The notes beneath the pieces are model-generated. The model was not told where the DNA came from. It saw only the letters and a list, made by a program, of their open reading frames with translations, and made no database searches. A stretch of DNA of 7,726 nt, taken from NCBI GenBank assembly GCA_963649295.1, contig CAVJHK010000065.1, positions 1 to 7,726 of the forward strand, given 5' to 3'. Positions 1 to 6,983 of this stretch are shown here, in pieces (position 1 is the first letter of the stretch; each line of letters opens with the position of its first letter). Source of the DNA: RGIG3528 sp963649295. Lineage in GTDB: Bacteria; Bacillota; Clostridia; Lachnospirales; Lachnospiraceae. The position numbers were made by a program, and so were the translations under genes.

Positions 1-1
1 T

Positions 2-184
2 GTTGTTTGCAGATATATTTATGAACTTTGCGATGCGTTTAACGGATTTTACCATGATACAAAGATTTTGACGGAAGAGTCAAAGGAAATATTGGAAAGC
101 AGGATAAAGCTTTTAAGTCTCACCAAAGGAGTTCTTGAAGACGGGATTTATATGCTCGGCTTTTCCGCACCGGAAAAAATGTAG
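2..184 (+). CDS. argS: Arginyl-tRNA synthetase, C-terminal end (partial)
   Basis: This is the last 60 codons of a gene that begins before the window; the reading frame is open from base 2 to the TAG at 182-184. The enzyme charges tRNA-Arg with arginine in the cytoplasm. The visible part is the end of the DALR-type helical anticodon-binding domain. It contains the family pattern of an alpha-helix ending in CDAFNGFYHD, then ILTEE, then a helix with R-x-K-L-L-x-L and V-L-x-x-G-I, and the terminal LLG/MLG-F-x-A-P-E-x-M signature that ends many class I arginyl-tRNA synthetases. The catalytic HIGH and KMSK regions lie outside the window. The next gene starts 27 bp after the stop with no terminator between, so read-through into it is likely. 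The identification comes from the tail pattern alone but that pattern is distinctive. Confidence 0.88.
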   Translation, partial: VVCRYIYELCDAFNGFYHDTKILTEESKEILESRIKLLSLTKGVLEDGIYMLGFSAPEKM

Positions 185-211
185 CAAAAATTGTGGGGAT
201 ATGGTGTTCTT

Positions 212-1576
212 ATGCTTGTCGGAAGAGATAAAGAATTAAAGCTTCTTAAGGAAAGCTATAAAAGTGACGCAAATTCATTTGTGATTGTTTACGGAAGGGA
301 AGGAATCGGCAAAACTTCCCTTGCGTTTGAATTTGCGCGTGAGCTTAAACATGTATATTATGCCGCACAGGACCTTTCGGAAGCAGAGCAGGTGCAAAGT
401 TTTGCGGAAGAACAAAATATAAATGCCGATATAAAAAATATCGCGGAATCATATTATACATGTTTTAAGAATATTTTGGATTCTTATGACAACAAAAAGG
501 TCGTGCTTATATTTGACTTTTTTGAACATCTTTTTGAAGAAGGGGTGGCTTTTAAAGAGGCATTTAAGAGAATATATTCGGAAAAAGAATCAAATGGCCG
601 CTTAATGTTTTTATTTTTAACCGATTCCGTAAACTTTGCGGAACATAAGATGGCTGATCTTTTTTATGACATCTCAAGACTGACAGACAAGACGATTAAA
701 CTTAGGGAATTTAATTTTCTTGAGCTTATGGATATGATGCCGGGTGAAAGTCCCGAGAAAATAATATATAAAAGTGCGATTCTCGGCGGTGTTCCGGGGC
801 TTCTTGAAATGTGGGACGTATCTAAAAGCACAAAAGAAAACATAAAAAAGCTTTTCCTCGTAAAAAATGGACCTTTAAGACTTTCCGCAGAAAACATGCT
901 TAAAAAGGATTTAAGGGAACTGTCTGCTTACAATGCCATTTTAAAGACGATTGCAAAAGGAGACTGGAAATTAAACGATATATATCAAAGAACGGGATTT
1001 TCAAGAGCCAAGATAAGCGTTTATCTTAAAAATCTTACGGAACTTGATGTTGTCCGCAAAGTAAATTCAATTGAGGCGGGACCGAGGAACGATGTCAAAA
1101 AAGGTATCTATTGCATAAAGGACAGATTTATCGCTTTTTGGTACAGATATGTGTTTCCGAATATGTCTCTGTTAAATGCCGGAGAAACGGATCTTGTATA
1201 TGACAAATATATAGCGCCGGATCTTAACAATTTTATAAGAGAAAAATATGCGGACGTATGCTTTGAATATATGAAGCTTATGGGAGAGCTCGGACGTTTA
1301 AAGGGCAATTACTCCGAATGGGGAAGATGGTTCGGAAAGTCAGGAAACATAGATGTAATAGGACAGGATAAATGGGGGCATAATGTCATTGCCTTTTGCA
1401 CCTTTGTCAAAAGAAAAATCGATATGTCCGATTACAGCAAATATATTGAAATTCTGAAGACTGCATGCATAAAATGCGATGAGCTTTTTGTATTTGCGGC
1501 ATCGGGCTTTTCGGAAGATTTAAAAAGAATCAGGGAACGTGAAAACATTAATTTGATAAATGTCGATGAGCTTTAA
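212..1576 (+). CDS. DUF234-type (archaeal ATPase-like) P-loop protein with degenerate active sites
   Basis: A 454-residue protein of the ATPase family that pairs an N-terminal P-loop domain with a winged helix and a C-terminal DUF234 domain related to PD-(D/E)xK nucleases. It opens with the family's usual M-x-[VI]-G-R-[DE]-x-E-L at residue 1, which is why the ATG at 212 is chosen over the in-frame TTG at 191. Walker A is GREGIGKT (28-35). The expected Walker B hhhhDE reads LIFDF (99-103), so Asp102 is followed by Phe instead of Glu. The usual C-G-S sensor strand reads F-L-T-D-S (135-139). A winged helix spans about 240-285 (LNDIYQRTGFSRAKISVYLKNL). DUF234 starts near 299 (YCIKDRFIAFWYRYVFPN). 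In it GRWF (371-374) and ID (380-381) remain, but the usual G-E-C-K is A-F-C-T (394-397). Function is unknown for most relatives. This copy may bind but not efficiently hydrolyse ATP (inference). Confidence 0.85.
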   Translation: MLVGRDKELKLLKESYKSDANSFVIVYGREGIGKTSLAFEFARELKHVYYAAQDLSEAEQVQSFAEEQNINADIKNIAESYYTCFKNILDSYDNKKVVLIFDFFEHLFEEGVAFKEAFKRIYSEKESNGRLMFLFLTDSVNFAEHKMADLFYDISRLTDKTIKLREFNFLELMDMMPGESPEKIIYKSAILGGVPGLLEMWDVSKSTKENIKKLFLVKNGPLRLSAENMLKKDLRELSAYNAILKTIAKGDWKLNDIYQRTGFSRAKISVYLKNLTELDVVRKVNSIEAGPRNDVKKGIYCIKDRFIAFWYRYVFPNMSLLNAGETDLVYDKYIAPDLNNFIREKYADVCFEYMKLMGELGRLKGNYSEWGRWFGKSGNIDVIGQDKWGHNVIAFCTFVKRKIDMSDYSKYIEILKTACIKCDELFVFAASGFSEDLKRIRERENINLINVDEL

Positions 1577-1607
1577 AAAAACTTGAATCAATCTTTTGGG
1601 ATGAATT

Positions 1608-2588
1608 ATGAAGGATATAATCGGAAAGATTTTAAAAAATAATAGGCTTTTATGCATCCTGCTTGCCGTTGTAACCGCTTTTTCGATATTCGGACAATAT
1701 TATGCGGTATATGCCGCCACAGACCCGACATACAGTGTTACGGCGGAAACAGAAGGTATAAAGGGCTTTGTTGTAAAGGCACTCACTTCCCTTAATGTTC
1801 GCTCGGGACCGGGAAGGGATTATTCAAAGATAAGACATCCGGTGACGGATAAGACGGTTGCGTTAAGCAACGGAGACCTTGTTGCCGTAATGGATGAAAT
1901 AGATGTTGCGTATGATGACGGAAGCACGGCACTCTGGTATGAAATAAGATGGGTATCTGAGGATGATATTGAATTCCACGGATATATAAATGCGGCATAT
2001 ACGGAAAAAACGGGAGATCCTGCGATTCCTTTGCCGACTGCGACACCTGATCCGGATACAATTCAGACACCGACCGTAACTCCTACTATGGTGCCCGTTA
2101 CGGGAAGTGTTACACCGAGTGTGACACCGAGTATAAAACAGGAAAGACCGGGAATCGGGAGTTACATTGATCCTGAAGCGGGGCTTTACGGAGTGGCTGC
2201 GGTGGTAGTATGTCTTTTGGCTTTTTTGTTAATATATGCAATATATTATAAATTATCTTTTGTATTCAACAAAAATAAAAAGAATCCGGCAAATGCACAA
2301 CTCAGATATTATGAACGACGGCTGAATTCCCAAAATGAACAAAAAGAAAAGATGCTGAAAGAAAAAGCGGAAAGGGAAGAGAGCGAGCGGATAAGACGTG
2401 ATACCGAAAAAATCAGAAAAGAACTTGATGCCTTAAAGACAGGAGACAGAATTATGCATAAGTTTTTCGGCAAGGGCATTGTTGTCGATAACCTGGACCC
2501 GGATATAATAAGTATAAGATTCGGAAACGAAATAAGGTGCATAGACAAAGAGAGTGCCGCGTTGAAGAGAGTTTTATTAAAAATATAA
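1608..2588 (+). CDS. Membrane-anchored SH3b-domain protein with cytosolic coiled coil and PcrA-tail-like domain
   Basis: A 326-residue protein not matched to any named gene. In order: a signal peptide or first membrane helix with a basic start (about 1-37, V-Y-A-A cleavage-like site near 36); an extracellular bacterial SH3 domain (about 55-132) with the hallmark S-L-N-V-R-S-G-P-G (61-69) and a closing G-Y-I-N (125-128); a Thr/Pro-rich linker (about 137-175) with TP and SVTP repeats; a transmembrane helix (about 192-215); a Lys/Asn-rich stop-transfer segment; a charged coiled coil (about 228-276); and a small C-terminal beta domain (about 278-326). That last part has G-D-R-x-x-H-K-x-F-G-x-G-x-V (279-292), like the Tudor-type tail of PcrA/UvrD helicases. 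SH3b domains usually bind cell-wall peptides, so a wall-sensing or anchoring role is plausible. It starts 31 bp after the ATPase gene, with GGG at 1598-1600 as a weak ribosome site. Confidence 0.82.
   Translation: MKDIIGKILKNNRLLCILLAVVTAFSIFGQYYAVYAATDPTYSVTAETEGIKGFVVKALTSLNVRSGPGRDYSKIRHPVTDKTVALSNGDLVAVMDEIDVAYDDGSTALWYEIRWVSEDDIEFHGYINAAYTEKTGDPAIPLPTATPDPDTIQTPTVTPTMVPVTGSVTPSVTPSIKQERPGIGSYIDPEAGLYGVAAVVVCLLAFLLIYAIYYKLSFVFNKNKKNPANAQLRYYERRLNSQNEQKEKMLKEKAEREESERIRRDTEKIRKELDALKTGDRIMHKFFGKGIVVDNLDPDIISIRFGNEIRCIDKESAALKRVLLKI
2106..2129 (+). repeat. 12-bp tandem repeat, two copies, coding SVTP-SVTP
   Basis: Two head-to-tail 12-bp units at 2106-2117 and 2118-2129 differ by one base (agtgttacaccg and agtgtgacaccg). 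They encode SVTP twice in the Thr/Pro-rich linker of the SH3b membrane protein. Being a multiple of three, copy-number change would lengthen or shorten the linker without breaking the frame. Confidence 0.7.
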
Positions 2589-2610
2589 TATAAAGAAAGC
2601 AGGAAAAATT

Positions 2611-3426
2611 ATGAAAAACATTTTAGAAGCATCGTTTGTAAAGGAAATGATGGACACGACAGCCAATATGTACAGACTTGGCTGGGATGAGCGAAACGGC
2701 GGAAATATAAGCTATTTGCTGAATGAAAACGAAGTGGCAGAGTATCTTGATCTTTCAAAAACAATAAGAACGATTCCGCTCGGATTTGATGCGAGAACGC
2801 TTGCCGGAAAGATTTTTATTGTGACCGGAACCGGAAAGTATTTTAAGAACGTGACCTTTGATCCCGAAACAAATCTCGGTATATTTAAGATTTCGGCAGA
2901 CGGCATGAATGCGGAACTTTTGTGGGGATATAAGGACGGAGGGAGATTTACGAGTGAGCTTCCGGCACATCTTATGACACATATGACAAGGCTCAAAAAA
3001 GATCCCGAGCACAGAGTGGTTATGCACAGTCATCCCACATATACTCTTGCCATGAATCAAGTAGTTGAGCTTGACGACAGGATTTTTACGAGGGCACTTT
3101 GGAAAACATGTACAGAATGCATTGTTGTTTTCCCGGACGGAATAGGTGTACTCCCGTGGATGGTATGCGGAAATAACGAAATAGGTGAGGCAACAGCCAA
3201 AAAGATGGAAGATTACCGCCTTGTCATCTGGGGAATGCACGGAATTTACGGAACGGGAAAGACAATGGACGAAACCTTCGGACTTATCGAAACCGTCGAA
3301 AAAGCGGCTGAGCTTTATATGATTGCTGCGGGACTTCCAAAGGTAAATACGATTCGTGATGAGGAATTAAAGGCTGTTGCGGAATTCTTTAAGGTGAATT
3401 ACAGAAAAGATTTTTTGGACATTTAA
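2611..3426 (+). CDS. rhaD: Rhamnulose-1-phosphate aldolase
   Basis: A class II zinc aldolase that splits L-rhamnulose 1-phosphate into dihydroxyacetone phosphate and L-lactaldehyde, the last dedicated step of L-rhamnose breakdown in the cytoplasm. The 271 residues match the roughly 274-residue E. coli enzyme end to end. Shared blocks are GWDERNGGN (24-32), FIVTGTGKYF (69-78), TSELPAH (114-120), MHSHPT (138-143), TECIVVFPDGIG (168-179) and DETFGLI (220-226). Zinc ligands correspond to His139, His141 and His210, and the catalytic acid to Glu116; Asn29 and Asn32 fit the phosphate site, so the enzyme looks functional. A clear ribosome site (gcagga, 2599-2604) sits 6 bases before the ATG. The gene follows the SH3b gene by 22 bp and is probably on the same transcript. 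No rhamnose isomerase, kinase, regulator or transporter is in the window. Fuculose-phosphate and ribulose-phosphate epimerase/aldolase relatives are shorter, which supports RhaD. Confidence 0.95.
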   Translation: MKNILEASFVKEMMDTTANMYRLGWDERNGGNISYLLNENEVAEYLDLSKTIRTIPLGFDARTLAGKIFIVTGTGKYFKNVTFDPETNLGIFKISADGMNAELLWGYKDGGRFTSELPAHLMTHMTRLKKDPEHRVVMHSHPTYTLAMNQVVELDDRIFTRALWKTCTECIVVFPDGIGVLPWMVCGNNEIGEATAKKMEDYRLVIWGMHGIYGTGKTMDETFGLIETVEKAAELYMIAAGLPKVNTIRDEELKAVAEFFKVNYRKDFLDI

Positions 3427-3451
3427 GGATGTTGTAAACAGGAACTTTATG

Positions 3452-3478
3452 AAGGGCGGAGAAATTTTCTTCGCCCTT
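3452..3478 (+). terminator. Strong hairpin after rhaD, probable intrinsic terminator
   Basis: A 12-bp stem (3452-3463 with 3467-3478) closes on a 3-base loop, att. Eleven pairs are Watson-Crick and one is G-T (3459/3471). The lower stem AAGGGCG/CGCCCTT is GC-rich. It begins 25 bp after the rhaD stop. The following bases are aaaatttata, so the T-tract is poor. It may still end transcription or act as a 3'-end stabiliser. No T-run favours it as a minus-strand terminator either. Confidence 0.65.
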
Positions 3479-3497
3479 AAAATTTATAAGCCGTTTA

Positions 3498-3526
3498 TTG
3501 TTATGGATTATTACACATGATATAAT
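3498..3526 (+). promoter_or_regulatory. Sigma-A-type extended -10 promoter for the CPBP operon
   Basis: The -35 box TTGTTA (3498-3503) is separated by exactly 17 bp from a perfect -10 box TATAAT (3521-3526). A TG one base upstream of the -10 (3518-3519) makes it an extended -10. Transcription should start near 3533, giving a leader of about 90 nt before the ATG at 3623. It lies just after the hairpin that closes the rhaD unit, a consistent layout for a new transcript. No operator-like palindrome was seen around it. Confidence 0.75.
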
Positions 3527-3622
3527 AATTTGTGATTGTTTAACTTGAGTCGAAGAAATATTATACCTATGCTGAAAAAGACGTGGGATTATGACAAATT
3601 TTAGAAAAATAAGAGGGTCAAA

Positions 3623-4552
3623 ATGAAAAAAAATAATTTTTTTCTTGGGATTTTGTTTACTGTTTTGCCTATAGTTGCATATCTTATGACATCGACGATT
3701 GTAAGCAGTATTGTTCAAATGTTTTATATCGCAAAGATATACGAAAACGGGATTCCGTCCGATATAACTGAAATTGAAGCCGTTACGGCATATTTGACGG
3801 AAGAACTTTTAAAAACGGATTATACGGGGACCGCTACATTTTTTGCGGATATTGTAGGTGCAATAATTGCATTTTTTTGGATGAGGACATTGCGGCGCTA
3901 TTCCCTTCCCGCAAAAAAAGTTTTTAACATAAAAAGAGTTGTCATATTGCTTTCACTCGGAATGTTCATTCAGGTGGCTACAGGACTTGTTATGGGATTA
4001 TTGTTTATGATTCTTCCGGAAAGCGTTTCCGAAAATTATATGGAACTTTCGGGGGCTCTCACCGGAGAACAGACATCTGTTTTTATGGTACTTGCGGTGG
4101 TTGTTGCGGCACCGGTATGCGAGGAACTTTTTTTACGTGGCCTTGCACTTCAATACGGCAGAAAGTATATGCCGGATACGGCTGCGATAATTATCACGTC
4201 ACTTGCATTCGGAATGATTCATTTTTCGAATATCGGACTTGCCGGATTTTCGGGAGTAATTGTACAGGTTATTTATGCTTTTGTTTACGGAATTGTGCTT
4301 TCGTATGTCACAATCAAATTTAAGAATGTATGGGCATCTGTTCTTGTACATTTTGCAATAAACGGATTTGCCGAGATTCTTTCTTTTATGAATACGGAAT
4401 CTTGGATCACGGGAGTTATAATGATAATTATTCTTTTGCTTTCGGGAGATGCGGCATATTTTATGTTTAAAAAAGCGGGTGTGCCGACTGAATATACGGA
4501 AGCCGAAGCACAAATGTTTTTGCCTGAAGAACCGTTTACGGAAAATATTTAA
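3623..4552 (+). CDS. CPBP (Abi/CAAX-type) family intramembrane metalloprotease
   Basis: A 309-residue polytopic membrane protein with about eight hydrophobic segments (roughly 8-30, 72-90, 105-131, 150-165, 185-203, 207-231, 236-254 and 262-282). It carries the three CPBP motifs: C-E-E-L-F-L-R (166-172, EExxxR), F-G-M-I-H (196-200, FxxxH) and H-F-A-I-N (243-247, HxxxN). These are the presumed metal-binding and catalytic residues of the Rce1/Abi family, so the protein is probably active. Family members include CAAX-prenyl proteases, bacteriocin self-immunity proteins and anti-sigma or regulatory proteases; the target here cannot be told. The ribosome site is agaggg (3612-3617) and the start ATG is the first in frame after it. 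It is the first gene after the promoter at 3498-3526, and the next gene follows by 39 bp. No bacteriocin-like peptide gene was seen nearby, which argues weakly against an immunity role. Confidence 0.9.
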   Translation: MKKNNFFLGILFTVLPIVAYLMTSTIVSSIVQMFYIAKIYENGIPSDITEIEAVTAYLTEELLKTDYTGTATFFADIVGAIIAFFWMRTLRRYSLPAKKVFNIKRVVILLSLGMFIQVATGLVMGLLFMILPESVSENYMELSGALTGEQTSVFMVLAVVVAAPVCEELFLRGLALQYGRKYMPDTAAIIITSLAFGMIHFSNIGLAGFSGVIVQVIYAFVYGIVLSYVTIKFKNVWASVLVHFAINGFAEILSFMNTESWITGVIMIIILLLSGDAAYFMFKKAGVPTEYTEAEAQMFLPEEPFTENI

Positions 4553-4591
4553 GAAATTTTTAAAGACGTTTTAAGTCAACAAGAGGTATAT

Positions 4592-5566
4592 ATGGGCAGA
4601 TTTTTATTAAAGCTTGAAAGGAAATTCGGAAAATATTCGATAAAAAACCTTTCGCTTATTATGATTATATGTTACGGCATCGGCTATATAATCGAATATA
4701 TATATCCCAATGCAATAACATGGCTTACCCTTAATCCGTATTATATTTTGCACGGACAGATATGGCGTATTTTTTCTTGGATATTGATACCGCCGGACAG
4801 CGGTATTAATATCTTTACATTTATAATGTTATATTTCTATTATTCGATAGGAAAGACATTGGAAGAGATGTGGGGAGATTTCAGATACAATGTCTATATT
4901 CTGTCCGGAATCCTGTTTACGATTTTGGGCGCTTTTTTGATATATGGCATTGCTTATATTCAATTTTCGGAAGAGCTTTCAAAAGGCGTATTTACTGCCG
5001 AACAGCTTTTTACGACCATTGCATATTTGCAGGGAAACAGCATAACGGAATTGCCGTGTTATTGGTTTACCGAGATTTCGACATATTATGTATGCATGTC
5101 GATCTTCCTCGCTTTTGCGACAATGTTCCCGGAGACGCGCGTTTATGTCATGTTTATAATTCCGATAAGGATTAAGATACTCGGTATAATAGAGGCTGTA
5201 TTTGTTGCCGTTGAAATTTTTACGTCGATTGTCGAAGGTAAATGGTATAAGGCAATAATTATTTTGTTGTCACTGCTCAATTTTACGATTTTCTTTTTTA
5301 CAAACAGGAGTATTGTAAATCATATTAAATACAATAACATAAAGAGACGTTCGGACTATATGGGAAAGATTCGTTATGCACGCGCAAATATGGGACAGGA
5401 GGCAGTGCATGAAGGAAAAAAGGTAATTACGCGTCACAAGTGCGCAATATGCGGAAGAACCGAGCTTGACGGGGATTTGGAATTCAGATTCTGTTCAAAG
5501 TGCGACGGAAATTACGAATATTGCAAGGATCATATCAACAATCACGAACACGTTAAGAGGATTTGA
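4592..5566 (+). CDS. Rhomboid/derlin-like membrane pseudoprotease with C-terminal zinc module
   Basis: A 324-residue protein with six or seven hydrophobic segments (about 18-37, 56-68, 71-90, 99-122, 164-178, 183-213 and 219-236) and a soluble basic tail. The pattern G-Q-I-W-R-I-F-S-W (55-63), then L-E-x-M-W-G-x-F-R-Y-N (90-100), resembles the WR-containing loop and second helix of rhomboids and derlins. M-F-P-E-T-R-V (178-184) fits the exit from rhomboid helix 4. The GxSG catalytic serine motif and the helix-6 histidine are not visible, so protease activity is unlikely. The tail has Cys284, Cys287, Cys301, Cys304, Cys311, His314, His318 and His320, enough for one or two zinc sites. A good ribosome site (agagg, 4582-4586) precedes the ATG. 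It probably shares a transcript with the CPBP gene and may bind or guide membrane clients (inference). Confidence 0.78.
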   Translation: MGRFLLKLERKFGKYSIKNLSLIMIICYGIGYIIEYIYPNAITWLTLNPYYILHGQIWRIFSWILIPPDSGINIFTFIMLYFYYSIGKTLEEMWGDFRYNVYILSGILFTILGAFLIYGIAYIQFSEELSKGVFTAEQLFTTIAYLQGNSITELPCYWFTEISTYYVCMSIFLAFATMFPETRVYVMFIIPIRIKILGIIEAVFVAVEIFTSIVEGKWYKAIIILLSLLNFTIFFFTNRSIVNHIKYNNIKRRSDYMGKIRYARANMGQEAVHEGKKVITRHKCAICGRTELDGDLEFRFCSKCDGNYEYCKDHINNHEHVKRI

Positions 5567-5596
5567 TTGAATATTAAACAGAATAAGATTTAATTT

Positions 5597-5604
5597 GAGG
5601 GGAA
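5597..5604 (+). promoter_or_regulatory. Ribosome binding site that fixes the start at 5610
   Basis: The string gaggggaa is a strong Shine-Dalgarno match whose core (5598-5602) is about 7 bases before ATG 5610. The in-frame TTG at 5595-5597 runs into this site and so is not the start. Confidence 0.8.
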
Positions 5605-5609
5605 TAACA

Positions 5610-6983
5610 ATGGCTGACATAAAAGATATTGAATACGAAATACGAAAAGGCAAAAATTTGGAGCAAAACATACCCGTATATATAAGCGAAATGGCATCGC
5701 TTTACGGTGAAACGGCAAGCTATAATCTTGCGATGTCGCTTATGATACAGCTCGAAAAGGTAAGAGTGGATGCTTACGAATATGACGAAAATAATCAAAA
5801 GCTGTTTGAAAGCTTGTTTGATGAAATTAAGGCACTTTGTAAAGGACAAATGACTCCGGAAGACGTAGATAAGGCAATTTTACGTGTTATGGATTTACGT
5901 GAAAAAATTTCCGGACGCATGGAAAACGTTACGGCGAAAGTCGATAAGCTCTTGATGCATGAATATGTTTTAAAAAGACTTGAGCCGAAGTTCGGCTATG
6001 TTGCCGTAAATGAATTTGACGATGACGAAAATGCAAAAGACATCTTAAGGTGGATATTTAAAGATGATGACAATATGCAGATAAACGAGCGCATAAAAAC
6101 AGCCGTTTCCTGTCTTCCGATAAGATATACAAGATCCAAAATTATTGACATGGTTGACAATACTTTTTCTTTTTATGCGAAGTCGGACAAAAAGGCGATA
6201 GACGGATTTGATTATATGCTGAGAACCGCCTGCGGTCTTTTGAAGTCTAAAGAAGAATTTGACGTATACAAAAATTTAAACGAAATGCTCACAGAGCTTG
6301 AAAATGCGGATTATGCAAATTTGGAATCACAGCATTATTTTGAGCTTAAGGATGACTTGCGGCTTTCGTCGGGACTGGTTGAAGATCTTGCGGATGAGCT
6401 TACAGACCTGATGGATCTTTCAAATCAATTGATATCGGTTCTTCTTACCAAAAATTATTTTACGGTTTCGGGTGAAAAAAACGTAAATAACGTTTTGGAA
6501 CTAATGAACAAAATGATAAATGACGAGGAGAATTACGATACGTGTTTTGATGGAACGGAAAAGCATATAGAGGAACTTCATGAAAGAATTGAGGATGAAG
6601 AATCGATTCTCCTTGTCATTAAAGAAAATTACAGGAAAAAGGTTGATGAACTGATGCTCTCGGCTCCCTTTGAGAGACTTTTGACCGTATGCCGCCTAAA
6701 CGGATCGAGCACATTTGCGACCTTGATCGAAGAAAATACGGAAATCGACGACAATTATTTAAATAAAGTACGGGAGGATTTTAAGAAAGATCTTTCGGAA
6801 CTTTGGGAGGCAAGCTCGAGGCTTAAGAGACGCGCAATTTCCGCACAACTCATAAAAGAGCTTCCCGTAATGTTTTCGTCGCACAAGGAAGTCATGGATT
6901 ATGTATGCGGGACACTTAAATCATGTGCGGATGCGGACGAAAAACAGGTAAGCATCAATCTTATAAAAGAAAATTATGATTAA
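5610..6983 (+). CDS. Soluble all-helical acidic protein of unknown function
   Basis: I do not recognise this 457-residue protein. It has no signal peptide and no transmembrane helix. It appears almost wholly alpha-helical, is rich in Glu, Asp, Lys and Leu, and has heptad-like stretches near 60-125, 245-285 and 317-348. Acid clusters occur at 136-140 (F-D-D-D-E) and 151-154 (KDDD). A more hydrophobic C-terminal section (350-440) has S-A-P-F-E-R-L-L-T-V-C-R-L. No nucleotide-binding, helix-turn-helix or metal motif was found. It lies 43 bp after the rhomboid-like gene, and its stop overlaps the next start by 8 bp, so its product is likely made in step with the 90-residue protein. A scaffold or cytosolic partner of the membrane proteins encoded on either side is possible but only inferred from context. 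Confidence 0.8.
   Translation: MADIKDIEYEIRKGKNLEQNIPVYISEMASLYGETASYNLAMSLMIQLEKVRVDAYEYDENNQKLFESLFDEIKALCKGQMTPEDVDKAILRVMDLREKISGRMENVTAKVDKLLMHEYVLKRLEPKFGYVAVNEFDDDENAKDILRWIFKDDDNMQINERIKTAVSCLPIRYTRSKIIDMVDNTFSFYAKSDKKAIDGFDYMLRTACGLLKSKEEFDVYKNLNEMLTELENADYANLESQHYFELKDDLRLSSGLVEDLADELTDLMDLSNQLISVLLTKNYFTVSGEKNVNNVLELMNKMINDEENYDTCFDGTEKHIEELHERIEDEESILLVIKENYRKKVDELMLSAPFERLLTVCRLNGSSTFATLIEENTEIDDNYLNKVREDFKKDLSELWEASSRLKRRAISAQLIKELPVMFSSHKEVMDYVCGTLKSCADADEKQVSINLIKENYD

Noticed and set aside
191..211. TTG at 191 as the start of the ATPase gene
   Set aside because: No Shine-Dalgarno sequence precedes it, and relatives begin with M-x-[VI]-G-R as given by the ATG at 212. The ggggat at 195-200 is a rather distant ribosome site, so the start is likely rather than certain.
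2755..3240. Minus-strand open frame of 161 codons inside rhaD
   Set aside because: It lies wholly opposite the strongly supported rhaD, has no recognisable protein pattern, and has no promoter or ribosome site of its own.
3545..3573. Second possible promoter, TTGAGT-17-TATGCT
   Set aside because: Both boxes are weaker than those at 3498-3526 and the pairing is what chance would give in AT-rich DNA.
3389..3718. Minus-strand open frame of 109 codons across the rhaD/CPBP junction
   Set aside because: It runs across the hairpin and the promoter and into both flanking genes, and its translation has no domain-like pattern.
3623..4552. Bacteriocin-immunity role for the CPBP protein
   Set aside because: No small double-glycine leader peptide, bacteriocin transporter or two-component genes are nearby.
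4592..5566. Annotating the protein as an active rhomboid serine protease
   Set aside because: The GxSG serine motif is absent at the expected place before M-F-P-E-T-R-V, and no histidine is seen in the last membrane helices.
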